A stretch of DNA of 64,000 nucleotides from contig NC_007204.1 of assembly GCF_000012305.1 (NCBI RefSeq), positions 2,232,001 through 2,296,000 of the forward strand. Direction: 5' to 3'. A program made the translations under genes and the position numbers. The notes beneath the pieces were generated by a model that saw only the letters and a program-made list of their open reading frames with translations, was not told the origin of the DNA and searched no databases. Every line of letters starts with the position of its first letter. The first letter of the stretch is position 1. This DNA is from Psychrobacter arcticus 273-4. Lineage in GTDB: Bacteria > Pseudomonadota > Gammaproteobacteria > Pseudomonadales > Moraxellaceae. Below are positions 33,219 to 41,302 of this stretch, piece by piece.

Positions 33219-36200
33219 CTAGCTTTTAATTTTACAAACATTAAAGCCTAACTCTTTTACAGCAGCTTCTTTATCATAGGGCGCTAATACCGCACGCACG
33301 TGTTTTTGCCCTTGCAGATATTGTTTCGCTACGCGCTGTAAATCAGTAACCGTAACCGCTAAGATGGCGGCACGCATTTTGCGCTGCCAGTCTATGCCGC
33401 GATGATGTAAGTCAGCAAAGCAGGCTTTGATTGCTTCGCCTGCTGGAGAGCCGGGCTTATCCATACCTGAGATAATCCCTAAAATGGCTTCTTCCAACTG
33501 CTCATCCGTTTGTGGCTCATTCAACAACCATTCGATACTGGCATCGAAATGCGCAAAAGTTTCAGCACACTGCGGATCGCGGTAGCTAAAGAATTTAAAA
33601 GCACAAGCATTGGCATCGTAACCTGCACCGCCGCCATAAGCACCACCGCGCTCACGAATGGCACTATGCAGGTAGCCATTACGCAGATACGGCGCTAATA
33701 CCATCAGGGCTGCCGTGTCAGGATGATCAGCCGCTGGTACGGTATAAGCACTGGCATTATGATAGACGTTAGTCGGAACCAACCATGCCAAATCTTCAAC
33801 TTCTACCTCTTCTATTGCAGCCGTATTTTCACCACTTAATGCGGCATTCAGCGGTAACTCTGTAAACTCACTTGGAATATTTGCTTCAATATCTGTCGTA
33901 GAATTACTGAGTTTTTCAGCCATTTTCGACGCTTGACTGTCCTTCCAGCTATCGACAATCAAATTGCTTAAGCGTTCGGTTTGCTCCGCTTCGCAAATAA
34001 TGACTGCGTGCTTAGGCAAACCAATCAAACGTTGATGTAAATCCATCAAGCTTGTTGCCAATTTATCCCACTGTGCATTATCGGTATTCGCATGCGTTAG
34101 GAAGTCTTTTAGTGCATTTAATGCCGGTAGACCGCTGCGTACATACTCTAGCTGCGCTTGACGACTCATGCCACGACTGGCAGTTTGCATCGCATAGGAG
34201 TGCCCTGAACCGGCAAGATTTGATTGCCAGCCTGCTTGACGCTGCTGTAAGATTTCTTTGATGCGGTCATGCTCACTAAAGATGCTGTGCTCCATCACCT
34301 CTTTGAGCAAATCAATTGCTTCAGGCTTGCGGTTTAGCGCACGCGTTGCCACCACAAAATAGCTACTAATCGCTTGACTGTCATCGAGATTGGTACGTTG
34401 GCTGATACGGGCGGTCACGCCAGATGAATGCGCCGCTTGCTTGGCTTGCATTTCATGGGCGCTGAGCGAATCCGTACCCAGCTCTGACAATAAGCTCAAA
34501 TAAATTGGCAATAATGGATGATTGATCACCTCATTGACTGGCAGCTCTTCATTGCCATTATTAACGAGGTTCTGACCAATCTCATCGGTTAACGGTACGA
34601 TTATTTGATAATAATACAAGCCGTTAGTGCCCGCTTCATATTCAAACAACGTGCTTTCTTTTCCGCTTAGATTAACCTGCTTTTGCGTGCCTTGTTTAAA
34701 GCTAATATCGGTCGGTACATCTTCTAGACCCACTTTTGGTAATAAGCTTAAATCATCAGGCGCTGCTTGGCGTGCTGCTAAGTCTAATGCTTGCTGCTTT
34801 AAGATATCTTTATCATCAGCGGTCAAACCCATCTCGATGGTATCAAGACGTGTTTGTTCAGCTGCCGCAAGACGGGCTGTTTTTTCGCTATCTGGCGTCA
34901 TTGTGACGCGCACACGATGCTGATTGTCTAACAGATGCATTTTTATTAAATTTGGTAGCCACTGCTCATCTTTTACTTGCTCACGTAGCCATTGTAGATG
35001 CTCATCAACTTCCCAGACATCAATAGGATTGCCATCATGAATCGCCGTACTAAAGCCCTCTAACATTAAATTTAGACCATACGGCATGCTATCACCACCG
35101 ATATGACGCTGATCTATCTCAATTTGATGCAAAATGGTTTCAATAGTCTCATCATCGACTGGCGAGCTTGCAACTTCGGTTAGCAAATCAATAATGCCCT
35201 GCTCTACCGCTTCAGCATGCTCAGGGTTTGAGCCGCGCAGACCCGTATAAAAGACCATTTCATAATGACTGTCATCAAGCCCCAATAACGGACTTGGCGC
35301 TTTGCCTAGCGGATGGCTGTCCAGATACGCACGTAGCGGCGAGCCAGCATGTTCAATCAATACGCCTTCTAATAAACGCAGTGCTAAACGCTGCTTCGAA
35401 TCAGTAATCGATGGTAATAACCAGGCAAGTACGTGATGTGTTTGATCAGGACCGGCTTCGTCAGCGGTATAAGTATCAGTGGCACTAATCGGCGCAGACA
35501 AACGCTGCTCTGGACGCGATACGTGTTTTTTACCGGCTTCAAACTCAATCAAGGCATCGTCATGAATTTTTGCTTGTGTCTCAGCGACCGGAATATTACC
35601 AAAGCTCATAATCACGCTATTCGACGGATGATAATGGCTCTGATGGAATTCAACCAGCTCATGATGAGTCAGGTCTGGGATATCAGCAGGATCACCGCCT
35701 GAATTATAATGATAGGTCGTCGTTGGGAACAAATGATGGGCGACCGTATGATATAGCTGATCAATCTCACCACTCATCGCGCCTTTCATCTCATTAAAGA
35801 CGATACCTTTAAATTGCGGCTTATCACTTTCGTCTAATTCAACACGGATGCCTTCTTGGGCAAAATCGAGCGGATGAATATTTGGGAAAAATGACGCGTC
35901 AAGATAAACGGCAAGCAAATTAAAATAATCATTTTTATTTTGCGTGGCATACGGATACGCCGTCCAGTCAGCAGCCGTCATCGCATTCATAAAAGTATTT
36001 AATGAGCGCTTAATCATTGAAAAGAACGGATCACGAACGGGGAATTTCTTCGAGCCACATAATGCTACGTGCTCTAAAATATGCGCTTCACCCTTTGAAT
36101 CCATCGGCTGGGTACGAAAGCCGACCAAAAACGCATTTTCATCACTTGGATGCGCCAAATGATAGTGCATCGCTCCTGTTTTTACGTGCTGACTGATCAA

Positions 36201-36293
36201 CACATCCATCGATAATGCATCGATATGGCGGTGCTCAAGCAGCTCAAAGGCAGGATGCAGGGTTAAATCAGCAGTAAACGGCGTGTCAGTCAT
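33219..36293 (-). CDS. M16C insulinase-family metallopeptidase (PreP-like)
   Basis: A 1024-residue two-halved peptidase. The inverted zinc motif is HILEH, with His71, Glu74 (catalytic) and His75; the distal Glu region follows about 75 residues later (VFNEMKGAM). The whole chain, with four M16 repeats and the GGAYGGGAGYD segment near residue 888, matches presequence-protease-type enzymes. These degrade unfolded peptides inside a closed chamber. No signal peptide, so probably cytoplasmic. ATG 36293 follows AGGACAACT and is better than ATG 36305. Transcribed alone. Confidence 0.92.
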   Translation of the reverse strand: MTDTPFTADLTLHPAFELLEHRHIDALSMDVLISQHVKTGAMHYHLAHPSDENAFLVGFRTQPMDSKGEAHILEHVALCGSKKFPVRDPFFSMIKRSLNTFMNAMTAADWTAYPYATQNKNDYFNLLAVYLDASFFPNIHPLDFAQEGIRVELDESDKPQFKGIVFNEMKGAMSGEIDQLYHTVAHHLFPTTTYHYNSGGDPADIPDLTHHELVEFHQSHYHPSNSVIMSFGNIPVAETQAKIHDDALIEFEAGKKHVSRPEQRLSAPISATDTYTADEAGPDQTHHVLAWLLPSITDSKQRLALRLLEGVLIEHAGSPLRAYLDSHPLGKAPSPLLGLDDSHYEMVFYTGLRGSNPEHAEAVEQGIIDLLTEVASSPVDDETIETILHQIEIDQRHIGGDSMPYGLNLMLEGFSTAIHDGNPIDVWEVDEHLQWLREQVKDEQWLPNLIKMHLLDNQHRVRVTMTPDSEKTARLAAAEQTRLDTIEMGLTADDKDILKQQALDLAARQAAPDDLSLLPKVGLEDVPTDISFKQGTQKQVNLSGKESTLFEYEAGTNGLYYYQIIVPLTDEIGQNLVNNGNEELPVNEVINHPLLPIYLSLLSELGTDSLSAHEMQAKQAAHSSGVTARISQRTNLDDSQAISSYFVVATRALNRKPEAIDLLKEVMEHSIFSEHDRIKEILQQRQAGWQSNLAGSGHSYAMQTASRGMSRQAQLEYVRSGLPALNALKDFLTHANTDNAQWDKLATSLMDLHQRLIGLPKHAVIICEAEQTERLSNLIVDSWKDSQASKMAEKLSNSTTDIEANIPSEFTELPLNAALSGENTAAIEEVEVEDLAWLVPTNVYHNASAYTVPAADHPDTAALMVLAPYLRNGYLHSAIRERGGAYGGGAGYDANACAFKFFSYRDPQCAETFAHFDASIEWLLNEPQTDEQLEEAILGIISGMDKPGSPAGEAIKACFADLHHRGIDWQRKMRAAILAVTVTDLQRVAKQYLQGQKHVRAVLAPYDKEAAVKELGFNVCKIKS

Positions 36294-36610
36294 AGTTGTC
36301 CTCATACATTACTTTGATATCATCGTCATTAATGGATGACATCATCATAAATAATAGAAAATAGTGAAGTTTATAGTTATAAAATTTGTCTTTATAAAAC
36401 TGTATTTATAAAAACCTTATAGGTAATCTTCGAATTTGATGGCATTTATCAGCTAAAAAGAATTTGCCTAACGACAGTAGATGGGGCTAATACGCTGATA
36501 AGTCAAGACAGTACATGGAGAAAGATAACCTGTATTTTACAAAGCTTACTTAACAGCGGTCATTAGTAGTGCTATAGTTAAAATCATCTGTCATAAGGAA
36601 GGAGCCGCTC
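36294..36610. other. Divergent spacer, no gene seen
   Basis: Holds the promoters of the peptidase (leftwards) and the stress protein (rightwards). No operator or repeat was recognised. Confidence 0.4.
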
Positions 36611-37072
36611 ATGAGTTACCAACATATTTTATTGGTCACCGACTTACTATCCGATGCTGACTTGGTTGCTCAAAAAGCCAAACGTATCGTTGATAATCGT
36701 CCTGACTCCAAATTATCGGTATTGCATATTGTCAAAGATACCATGGTGGGCTTTGGCTATGAGCTGGTGCCTGCCTCAAGCTTATATGATGAGATTGATG
36801 ATGAGCGTTGCCAAGAAGCGCGTGCAAAACTGGCGCAGTTTTTGGATCGTAACGACTTACATGTCGTCAATTCTGAGGTGACGACCGCCATCTCAAATAG
36901 TGAAGGTATCGTCAACTATTGCCATAAGCATGATGTTGATTTATTGGTCATTGGTCGTCATGAACGTCATGGTATAGCGGCTTGGTTAAGCGGCGCAACG
37001 GCAGATAACATCTTGCCAAACGTACCCTGTGATAGCTTAGTTGTGAGACTTGATAAGCCGGTCAATAAATAG
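36611..37072 (+). CDS. Universal stress protein, UspA family
   Basis: A single-domain Usp protein of 153 residues with start YQHILLVTDLLSDADLVAQK. The ATP-binding type loop appears as VIGRHERHGIAAWLSGAT near residues 117-134 (G-x-G type with Ser/Thr), followed by VPCDSLVVR. The ATG has a strong AAGGAAGGAG site upstream. Monocistronic, closed by the terminator at 37177. Confidence 0.92.
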   Translation: MSYQHILLVTDLLSDADLVAQKAKRIVDNRPDSKLSVLHIVKDTMVGFGYELVPASSLYDEIDDERCQEARAKLAQFLDRNDLHVVNSEVTTAISNSEGIVNYCHKHDVDLLVIGRHERHGIAAWLSGATADNILPNVPCDSLVVRLDKPVNK

Positions 37073-37176
37073 GCAAAACTCTACGTTATCATTGTTAATA
37101 ATGAAAAATATCCGTAAAGTGCCATCGATAAAGTGCGATCGATAAAGTGATAAAGTCAAATCCAAGAAAACCATCA

Positions 37177-37216
37177 AGTGCAGCGTAGTTCATATTCTAC
37201 GCTGCACTTTTTTATG
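37177..37216. terminator. Intrinsic terminator after the stress protein
   Basis: A perfect 12-bp stem AGTGCAGCGTAG/CTACGCTGCACT is followed by TTTTTT. It also faces the end of the convergent LysR gene. Confidence 0.94.
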
Positions 37217-37251
37217 CTTCCTTTAACGTCAAATCTTTAAAATTTTCAGAC

Positions 37252-38187
37252 TTAAACCTCAGTAATAACATCAATAAAGGTCTGCCAAATTGGGCTTTGG
37301 TGGCGCGCCTTGTGCCAGACCAGCCACCATGTTCGTGACAGATCAATCCCTGCAACCTGCACTTGTACCAGCTTCCCTGTTGCAAGTTCTGCTTCAATGA
37401 CGTGCTGTGACAGACAACCAAGTCCAATATCAGCGCTGACCATATACTTAATCGCCTCCGACTGCTGTATCGCCATAATCACCTCGGCATTAGGCAGATG
37501 TTGCAATAACTGCTCATCGATAATCTGCCGCGTACCCGACCCCGCTTCCCTTACCAATAGTGGCAGCGTTGATAATTGCTCAATGCTCAACTCATAACAA
37601 TGATTGGCATCGTTATAGCTAGCCACATTCTTAAGCCATTTGCTGTCACGCTTAGCAAAAATCATCAAGGTATCAGTACGCCACTTGCGTTGCTCGATGA
37701 CTTTCATATCTACTGGGCGCGGCATACCTTCGACCAAAGCAATATCAATATTCAACTGCTCAATCTCTGCTACTACCTCTTGAGTATTGGCAATATACAT
37801 ATCAATATCCGCATCTGGCAGCGCCTCGTATAGCTTGGCAAGCAGCGGCGGCAGTACATAATTGCCAATGGTGGTACTCGCACCAATGTGAATCTGCCCT
37901 ACTTGAGATTTATGATAATTCTCAAGCGTCAACGACTGCCCTAAGATTGATTGCGCCTGTATATAAATAGGATGGGCATTGGGATGCTGATTTAGTCTGC
38001 GCCCGACGCGCTCAAACAATGGCATCTGTAACCTTGACTCCAGTTCTGTCAGCGCACTACTGACCGCTGATTGTGACAAATGCAGTGCTTCACTAGCACG
38101 GCTGGTGCTACCTGTCTGATAGATACTGACAAAGACTGCCAGTTGCCGCAGGGTAATCTTCGGTACAGTCTGTACAGCTTTTTTCAT
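37252..38187 (-). CDS. yeiE: LysR-type regulator, YeiE-like
   Basis: Transcription regulator of 311 residues. The N-terminal helix-turn-helix is at about 14-73 (LRQLAVFVSIYQTGSTSRAS, then LSQSAVSSALTELE). The effector domain starts near residue 95 (QIHIGASTTIGNYVLPPLLA) and shows REAGSGTRQIIDEQL. Divergently paired with a YeiH transporter, exactly as in enterobacteria, so it very likely controls that gene through the palindrome in the shared spacer. Its ligand there is reported to relate to sulfite; not testable from sequence here. Confidence 0.85.
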   Translation of the reverse strand: MKKAVQTVPKITLRQLAVFVSIYQTGSTSRASEALHLSQSAVSSALTELESRLQMPLFERVGRRLNQHPNAHPIYIQAQSILGQSLTLENYHKSQVGQIHIGASTTIGNYVLPPLLAKLYEALPDADIDMYIANTQEVVAEIEQLNIDIALVEGMPRPVDMKVIEQRKWRTDTLMIFAKRDSKWLKNVASYNDANHCYELSIEQLSTLPLLVREAGSGTRQIIDEQLLQHLPNAEVIMAIQQSEAIKYMVSADIGLGCLSQHVIEAELATGKLVQVQVAGIDLSRTWWLVWHKARHQSPIWQTFIDVITEV

Positions 38188-38268
38188 GAGGACATCTATC
38201 CCTTATGTCTGTTTTTAATAGTCTTTTCATTCTCAATTTAAAAAAAGACTGAAATTAATTTATCAACC

Positions 38269-38288
38269 TATAAAATCGATAATTTATA
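38269..38288. promoter_or_regulatory. Candidate YeiE operator, 20-bp inverted repeat
   Basis: TATAAAATCGATAATTTATA has symmetric TATAAA/TTTATA arms and contains the T-N11-A pattern of LysR boxes. It lies midway in the divergent yeiE-yeiH spacer (38188-38429). Confidence 0.5.
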
Positions 38289-38429
38289 TCTTATTAATCT
38301 GTTTTTATTATAGATAGTGCTGCATTATAATGTCTAGTCATAAGCTTATGCTATTTGTGATTAACGGGAGTAGCCAGTCTTATAAAGATTAGCAGTACTA
38401 CCCAAAACCTATCAATAGGACAGTCCGTC

Positions 38430-39512
38430 ATGAACGCTTTAATGCAGTCAGTAAATAGCTATCTTCCACGCAGACGCCATCTCGCAGGGCTTATCGTCGT
38501 GCTAATTGGCAGCTTATTTTGTTTGTGGCTGAATAGCAGCTTGAACGTCTGGACGAACGGGCGCATCGTGGGACTGTCATCGCTCACACTAGCAATTTTA
38601 ATCGGTATGATACTTGGTAATACGGTCTACACCAATTTTTCTGAGCGTTTGAATGAAGGGGTCTGCTTTGCTAAAGGGCAGATTTTAAGACTCGCTATTA
38701 TGTTCTATGGTTTTAAATTGACCCTAACTCAAGTATCAAGTGTCGGTCTGCCGGCAGTGATGAGCGATGCGTTGGTGCTCATATCAACCTTCTTATTGAC
38801 CTATTGGATAGGTACCAAATTATTAAAAGTCGAGAGAGAAACTACGATATTGATAGGTTCAGGTGCCAGTATTTGCGGGGCCGCAGCTGTTATCGCCACC
38901 GATCCAATCGTCAAAGCAGAAACGCATAAAGTCACTATCGCGGTCGCAACGGTCGTCGTATTTGGCACCATCGCGATGGTACTGTATCCTTTCCTTTACC
39001 ATCTCGGTTGGTTACAACCTTGGCTGAGTGCCGAACAGTATGGGATCTATACTGGCTCAACCATTCATGAAGTGGCGCAAGTGGTCGTCGCTGGTAATAC
39101 TGTCAGTCCAGAAGTTGGCGACACAGCAGTCGTCACCAAAATGGTTCGTGTCATGATGCTCGCCCCGTTCTTACTGGTATTGTCTTTTGCGCTGACCAAA
39201 GGCTGTAGCGAAAATGGTGAAACCGCTTCATTTATGAGCCGTATTAAAGAAGTCAAAGTACCTTGGTTCGCCTTTATTTTTATCTTAATCGTATTGCTCC
39301 ACACTTGGCTAAATATGTCTAAGAGCTTTGAGCATAGTATGGTTTTGTTTGATGACACCCTACTTACGATGGCAATGTTTGCCCTTGGTCTAACCACTCA
39401 TATTAGCGCTATCAAACAAGCGGGCGTTAAACCTCTGATACTCGGCGCAATTATGTTTGTCTGGTTAATCGTTGGTGGGGGTCTTATCAATATCGGTATT
39501 AGCTTTTTATAA
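38430..39512 (+). CDS. yeiH: YeiH-family (UPF0324) putative sulfate/sulfite exporter
   Basis: Integral membrane protein of 360 residues with about ten helices. Family stretches include FCAKGQ-type FAKGQILRLAIMFYGFKLTL near 83, IGSGASICGAAAVIATDPIV near 137, and STIHEVAQVVVAGN near 210. The exact function is unproven; the family is annotated as sulfate exporter by context. It starts 20 bases after TAGGACAG. Regulated by the divergent LysR gene, by inference. Confidence 0.88.
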   Translation: MNALMQSVNSYLPRRRHLAGLIVVLIGSLFCLWLNSSLNVWTNGRIVGLSSLTLAILIGMILGNTVYTNFSERLNEGVCFAKGQILRLAIMFYGFKLTLTQVSSVGLPAVMSDALVLISTFLLTYWIGTKLLKVERETTILIGSGASICGAAAVIATDPIVKAETHKVTIAVATVVVFGTIAMVLYPFLYHLGWLQPWLSAEQYGIYTGSTIHEVAQVVVAGNTVSPEVGDTAVVTKMVRVMMLAPFLLVLSFALTKGCSENGETASFMSRIKEVKVPWFAFIFILIVLLHTWLNMSKSFEHSMVLFDDTLLTMAMFALGLTTHISAIKQAGVKPLILGAIMFVWLIVGGGLINIGISFL

Positions 39513-39529
39513 GACGTTAACGCCTATGA

Positions 39530-39667
39530 TATAGTCGGTGAAAAGTAATATCGATACAACACGTACTACTGGTGCAAATTTTTCTTGCTTGCTGTGCCTA
39601 CGCAGACAGAGGCTGCAAAAAATTTACACCAGCAATACGGTAGCGACTTTAAAGTATTTCAACTATA
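39530..39667 (+). repeat. Dispersed 138-bp MITE-like element, copy 7
   Basis: Full-length forward copy, identical in layout to the reference copy, between convergent yeiH and csp. Confidence 0.96.
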
Positions 39668-39717
39668 CCATAGTGCGTAAGCGTTTTTTATAGACAGTTC
39701 TCATCAAATATCAGACA

Positions 39718-39748
39718 AAAAAAAACGAACCCGAAGGTTCGTTTTTTA
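39718..39748. terminator. Bidirectional terminator for csp and yeiH
   Basis: AAAACGAAC pairs with GTTCGTTTT around CCGAAG, with A- and T-runs on both sides. Confidence 0.92.
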
Positions 39749-39781
39749 TTCATCTTGCTCTAATTGTCTATAAAAGACAAA

Positions 39782-39991
39782 TTAGATAGCAACGATGTTA
39801 TGAGCTTGTGGACCTTTTTGACCTTGAGTTACAGTGAACTCAACTTCTTGGCCTTCAGCTAAAGTTTTGAAGCCTGAACCAGTGATTTCGCTGTAATGAG
39901 CAAAAACGTCTGCGCCAGTTTCTGGAGCGATAAAACCAAAGCCTTTAGCTTCGTTGAACCACTTAACTGTACCTTTTTGAGTATCTGACAT
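39782..39991 (-). CDS. Cold-shock domain protein (CspA family)
   Basis: A 69-residue single cold-shock domain. RNP1 is KGFGFI and RNP2 is VFAHY. It binds single-stranded RNA/DNA and prevents secondary structure at low temperature. The ATG is preceded by AGGATTATCG. The likely promoter at 40139-40168 gives a leader of about 140 bases, as in cold-inducible csp genes. Which Csp paralogue this is cannot be decided. Confidence 0.95.
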   Translation of the reverse strand: MSDTQKGTVKWFNEAKGFGFIAPETGADVFAHYSEITGSGFKTLAEGQEVEFTVTQGQKGPQAHNIVAI

Positions 39992-40139
39992 ATCGATAAT
40001 CCTACTTTTTAATTTATTAATGGCCTAGTGACCGGTAACGCTTGCAAATAGCTACTGAACGATAAATATTAAAACGAAGGATTATAACTAATACTACGAG
40101 GTAATGATTTGGTGCAGAACTGCTCTTAAGCTTGGAGGT

Positions 40140-40168
40140 ATTATAAAGGCAAGATCCCATTATCGCAA
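40140..40168 (-). promoter_or_regulatory. Strong sigma-70 promoter of csp gene
   Basis: On the minus strand, TTGCGA and a perfect TATAAT are separated by exactly 17 bases. The expected start near 40133 gives an untranslated leader of about 140 bases up to the ATG at 39991, the usual place for temperature-responsive RNA structure. Confidence 0.75.
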
Positions 40169-40236
40169 GTCTTATCTTAGGTTTCGTGTAACCAAAGCCC
40201 ATTTTTCACGGTTTTTGACCCTAAAATCAACGCATT

Positions 40237-40659
40237 TTAGGCATTTGGTAAACGGAACAAATAGACCGCTACCCCAGTACATACCGCGCCTACCAGCCAT
40301 GCCACCCATATCATATCGGCGGGAATATTAAAAAATAACATAGTGGTTGAAATTGCCATCATTATCGTCGCCAGCCACTTGGCATAGAGTGGCACCGCAT
40401 GATTATTCTCCCAATCACGTACAAAACTCCCAAAATAACGATGATTGATCAGCCAAAAATGAAAACGCCGAGAGCTACGTGCCCAGCAACCCGCTGCCAA
40501 TAATATAAAAGGTGCAGTCGGCATGACAGGTAGTAATATTCCGATGATACCCAAGGCGAAAAACAGCCAGCCAAATACCAAAAACATCCAGCGTACGGTA
40601 GGGCTGGTATGTTGATTGGTCTTGGGTCGATAATAAAAGGCTTTTTTTGATTGAGTCAT
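40237..40659 (-). CDS. YbaN-family (DUF454) inner-membrane protein
   Basis: A 140-residue membrane protein. The family signature is LGIIGILLPVMPTAPFILLA (about residues 36-55), followed by CWARSSRRFHFWLINHRYFG and a C-terminal pair of helices. Function unknown in general. It lies upstream of csp on the same strand, but a strong csp promoter separates them. Confidence 0.88.
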   Translation of the reverse strand: MTQSKKAFYYRPKTNQHTSPTVRWMFLVFGWLFFALGIIGILLPVMPTAPFILLAAGCWARSSRRFHFWLINHRYFGSFVRDWENNHAVPLYAKWLATIMMAISTTMLFFNIPADMIWVAWLVGAVCTGVAVYLFRLPNA

Positions 40660-40825
40660 GGGAGTTTTATCAGTCAGTGTTAGACGTTAGGTCATTAGGT
40701 ATGGACTACTTATATAAGCTATCAAAGATAAAGAAATTGATAACTTAGTTCAAGACTGATTTTGCATGGTTTTGCTACGGATAGGTAGCTTGTTTAGCAG
40801 TTAGGTAAATGTAGGTCGATATTCA

Positions 40826-41221
40826 CTATGATTTGGCAGGATAGCTTTCCCAGTAGTCTGCGATTGCCTTTGGAAAGCAGTATTTTTTTGGCATCACGGT
40901 AATGGCGATGGGTACTAATATGGATTTGGTCACGCCGCCGATATTCTCACAAGTGGCATCAGTAGGCACGTCATAATAAATCACGCGCAAGGTATTTTGT
41001 GGACAGAGGTCTGAGCACTGGAATGATTTGACCACTTCGATACCGTTATGCACACCAATGACCCACTGCTGTGCGCCTTCGGTTGGTGCTGACTCTTTTT
41101 GCTGGGCAGCTCGAATGAGATCGGCATCTGTTAAAGTATTTTCATTGGTCGGCAGTGAGACGCAAGCGTTTAGGCTTAACAACAAGGCGCTTAGGGTGAG
41201 AGCTTTGACGAGTGAATTTAA
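40826..41221 (-). pseudogene. Small lipoprotein gene lacking a start codon
   Basis: The frame encodes KALTLSALLLSLNAC followed by about 110 polar residues with four more cysteines (SFQCSDLCP, DATCENIGG, KKYCFP). KALTLSALLLSLNAC is a clear lipoprotein signal peptide with lipobox LNAC. In frame, the only start-like codons (TTG at 41185 and 41182) would cut off most of the signal peptide. The codon where an ATG is expected, before AAT TCA CTC GTC AAA, is TTA (41221-41219). Upstream is a different short ORF. I infer loss of the start at a deletion junction; if TTG is used instead the product would not be exported normally. Confidence 0.6.
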
Positions 41222-41294
41222 GCGTTATTGGCACGGTGTCGTCAATAGCAAGGTTGCTTAAAGGCGCGCGTTGTCCGACGGTGAGAGGGTTCAT
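41142..41294 (-). pseudogene. 50-residue ORF, possible truncated gene start
   Basis: ATG 41294 has AAGGA well placed upstream, and the product starts MNPLTVGQRAPLSNLAIDD. This faintly recalls the N-terminus of TerD/TerZ-type stress proteins, but the evidence is weak. After about 27 residues (to TLKF) it enters the out-of-frame signal-peptide region of the lipoprotein gene and becomes basic and meaningless before TGA. The best reading is an intact 5' end whose body was deleted and fused to the lipoprotein gene. It starts 9 bases after the pentapeptide-protein stop. Confidence 0.45.
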
Positions 41295-41302
41295 GGTGTT
41301 CC

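Noticed and set aside
33510..36162. Several plus-strand ORFs opposite the M16 peptidase
   Set aside because: All are antisense shadows of one long, well-supported gene.
37212..37427. ORF downstream of the LysR gene end
   Set aside because: Overlaps the terminator and the 3' end of yeiE in another frame.
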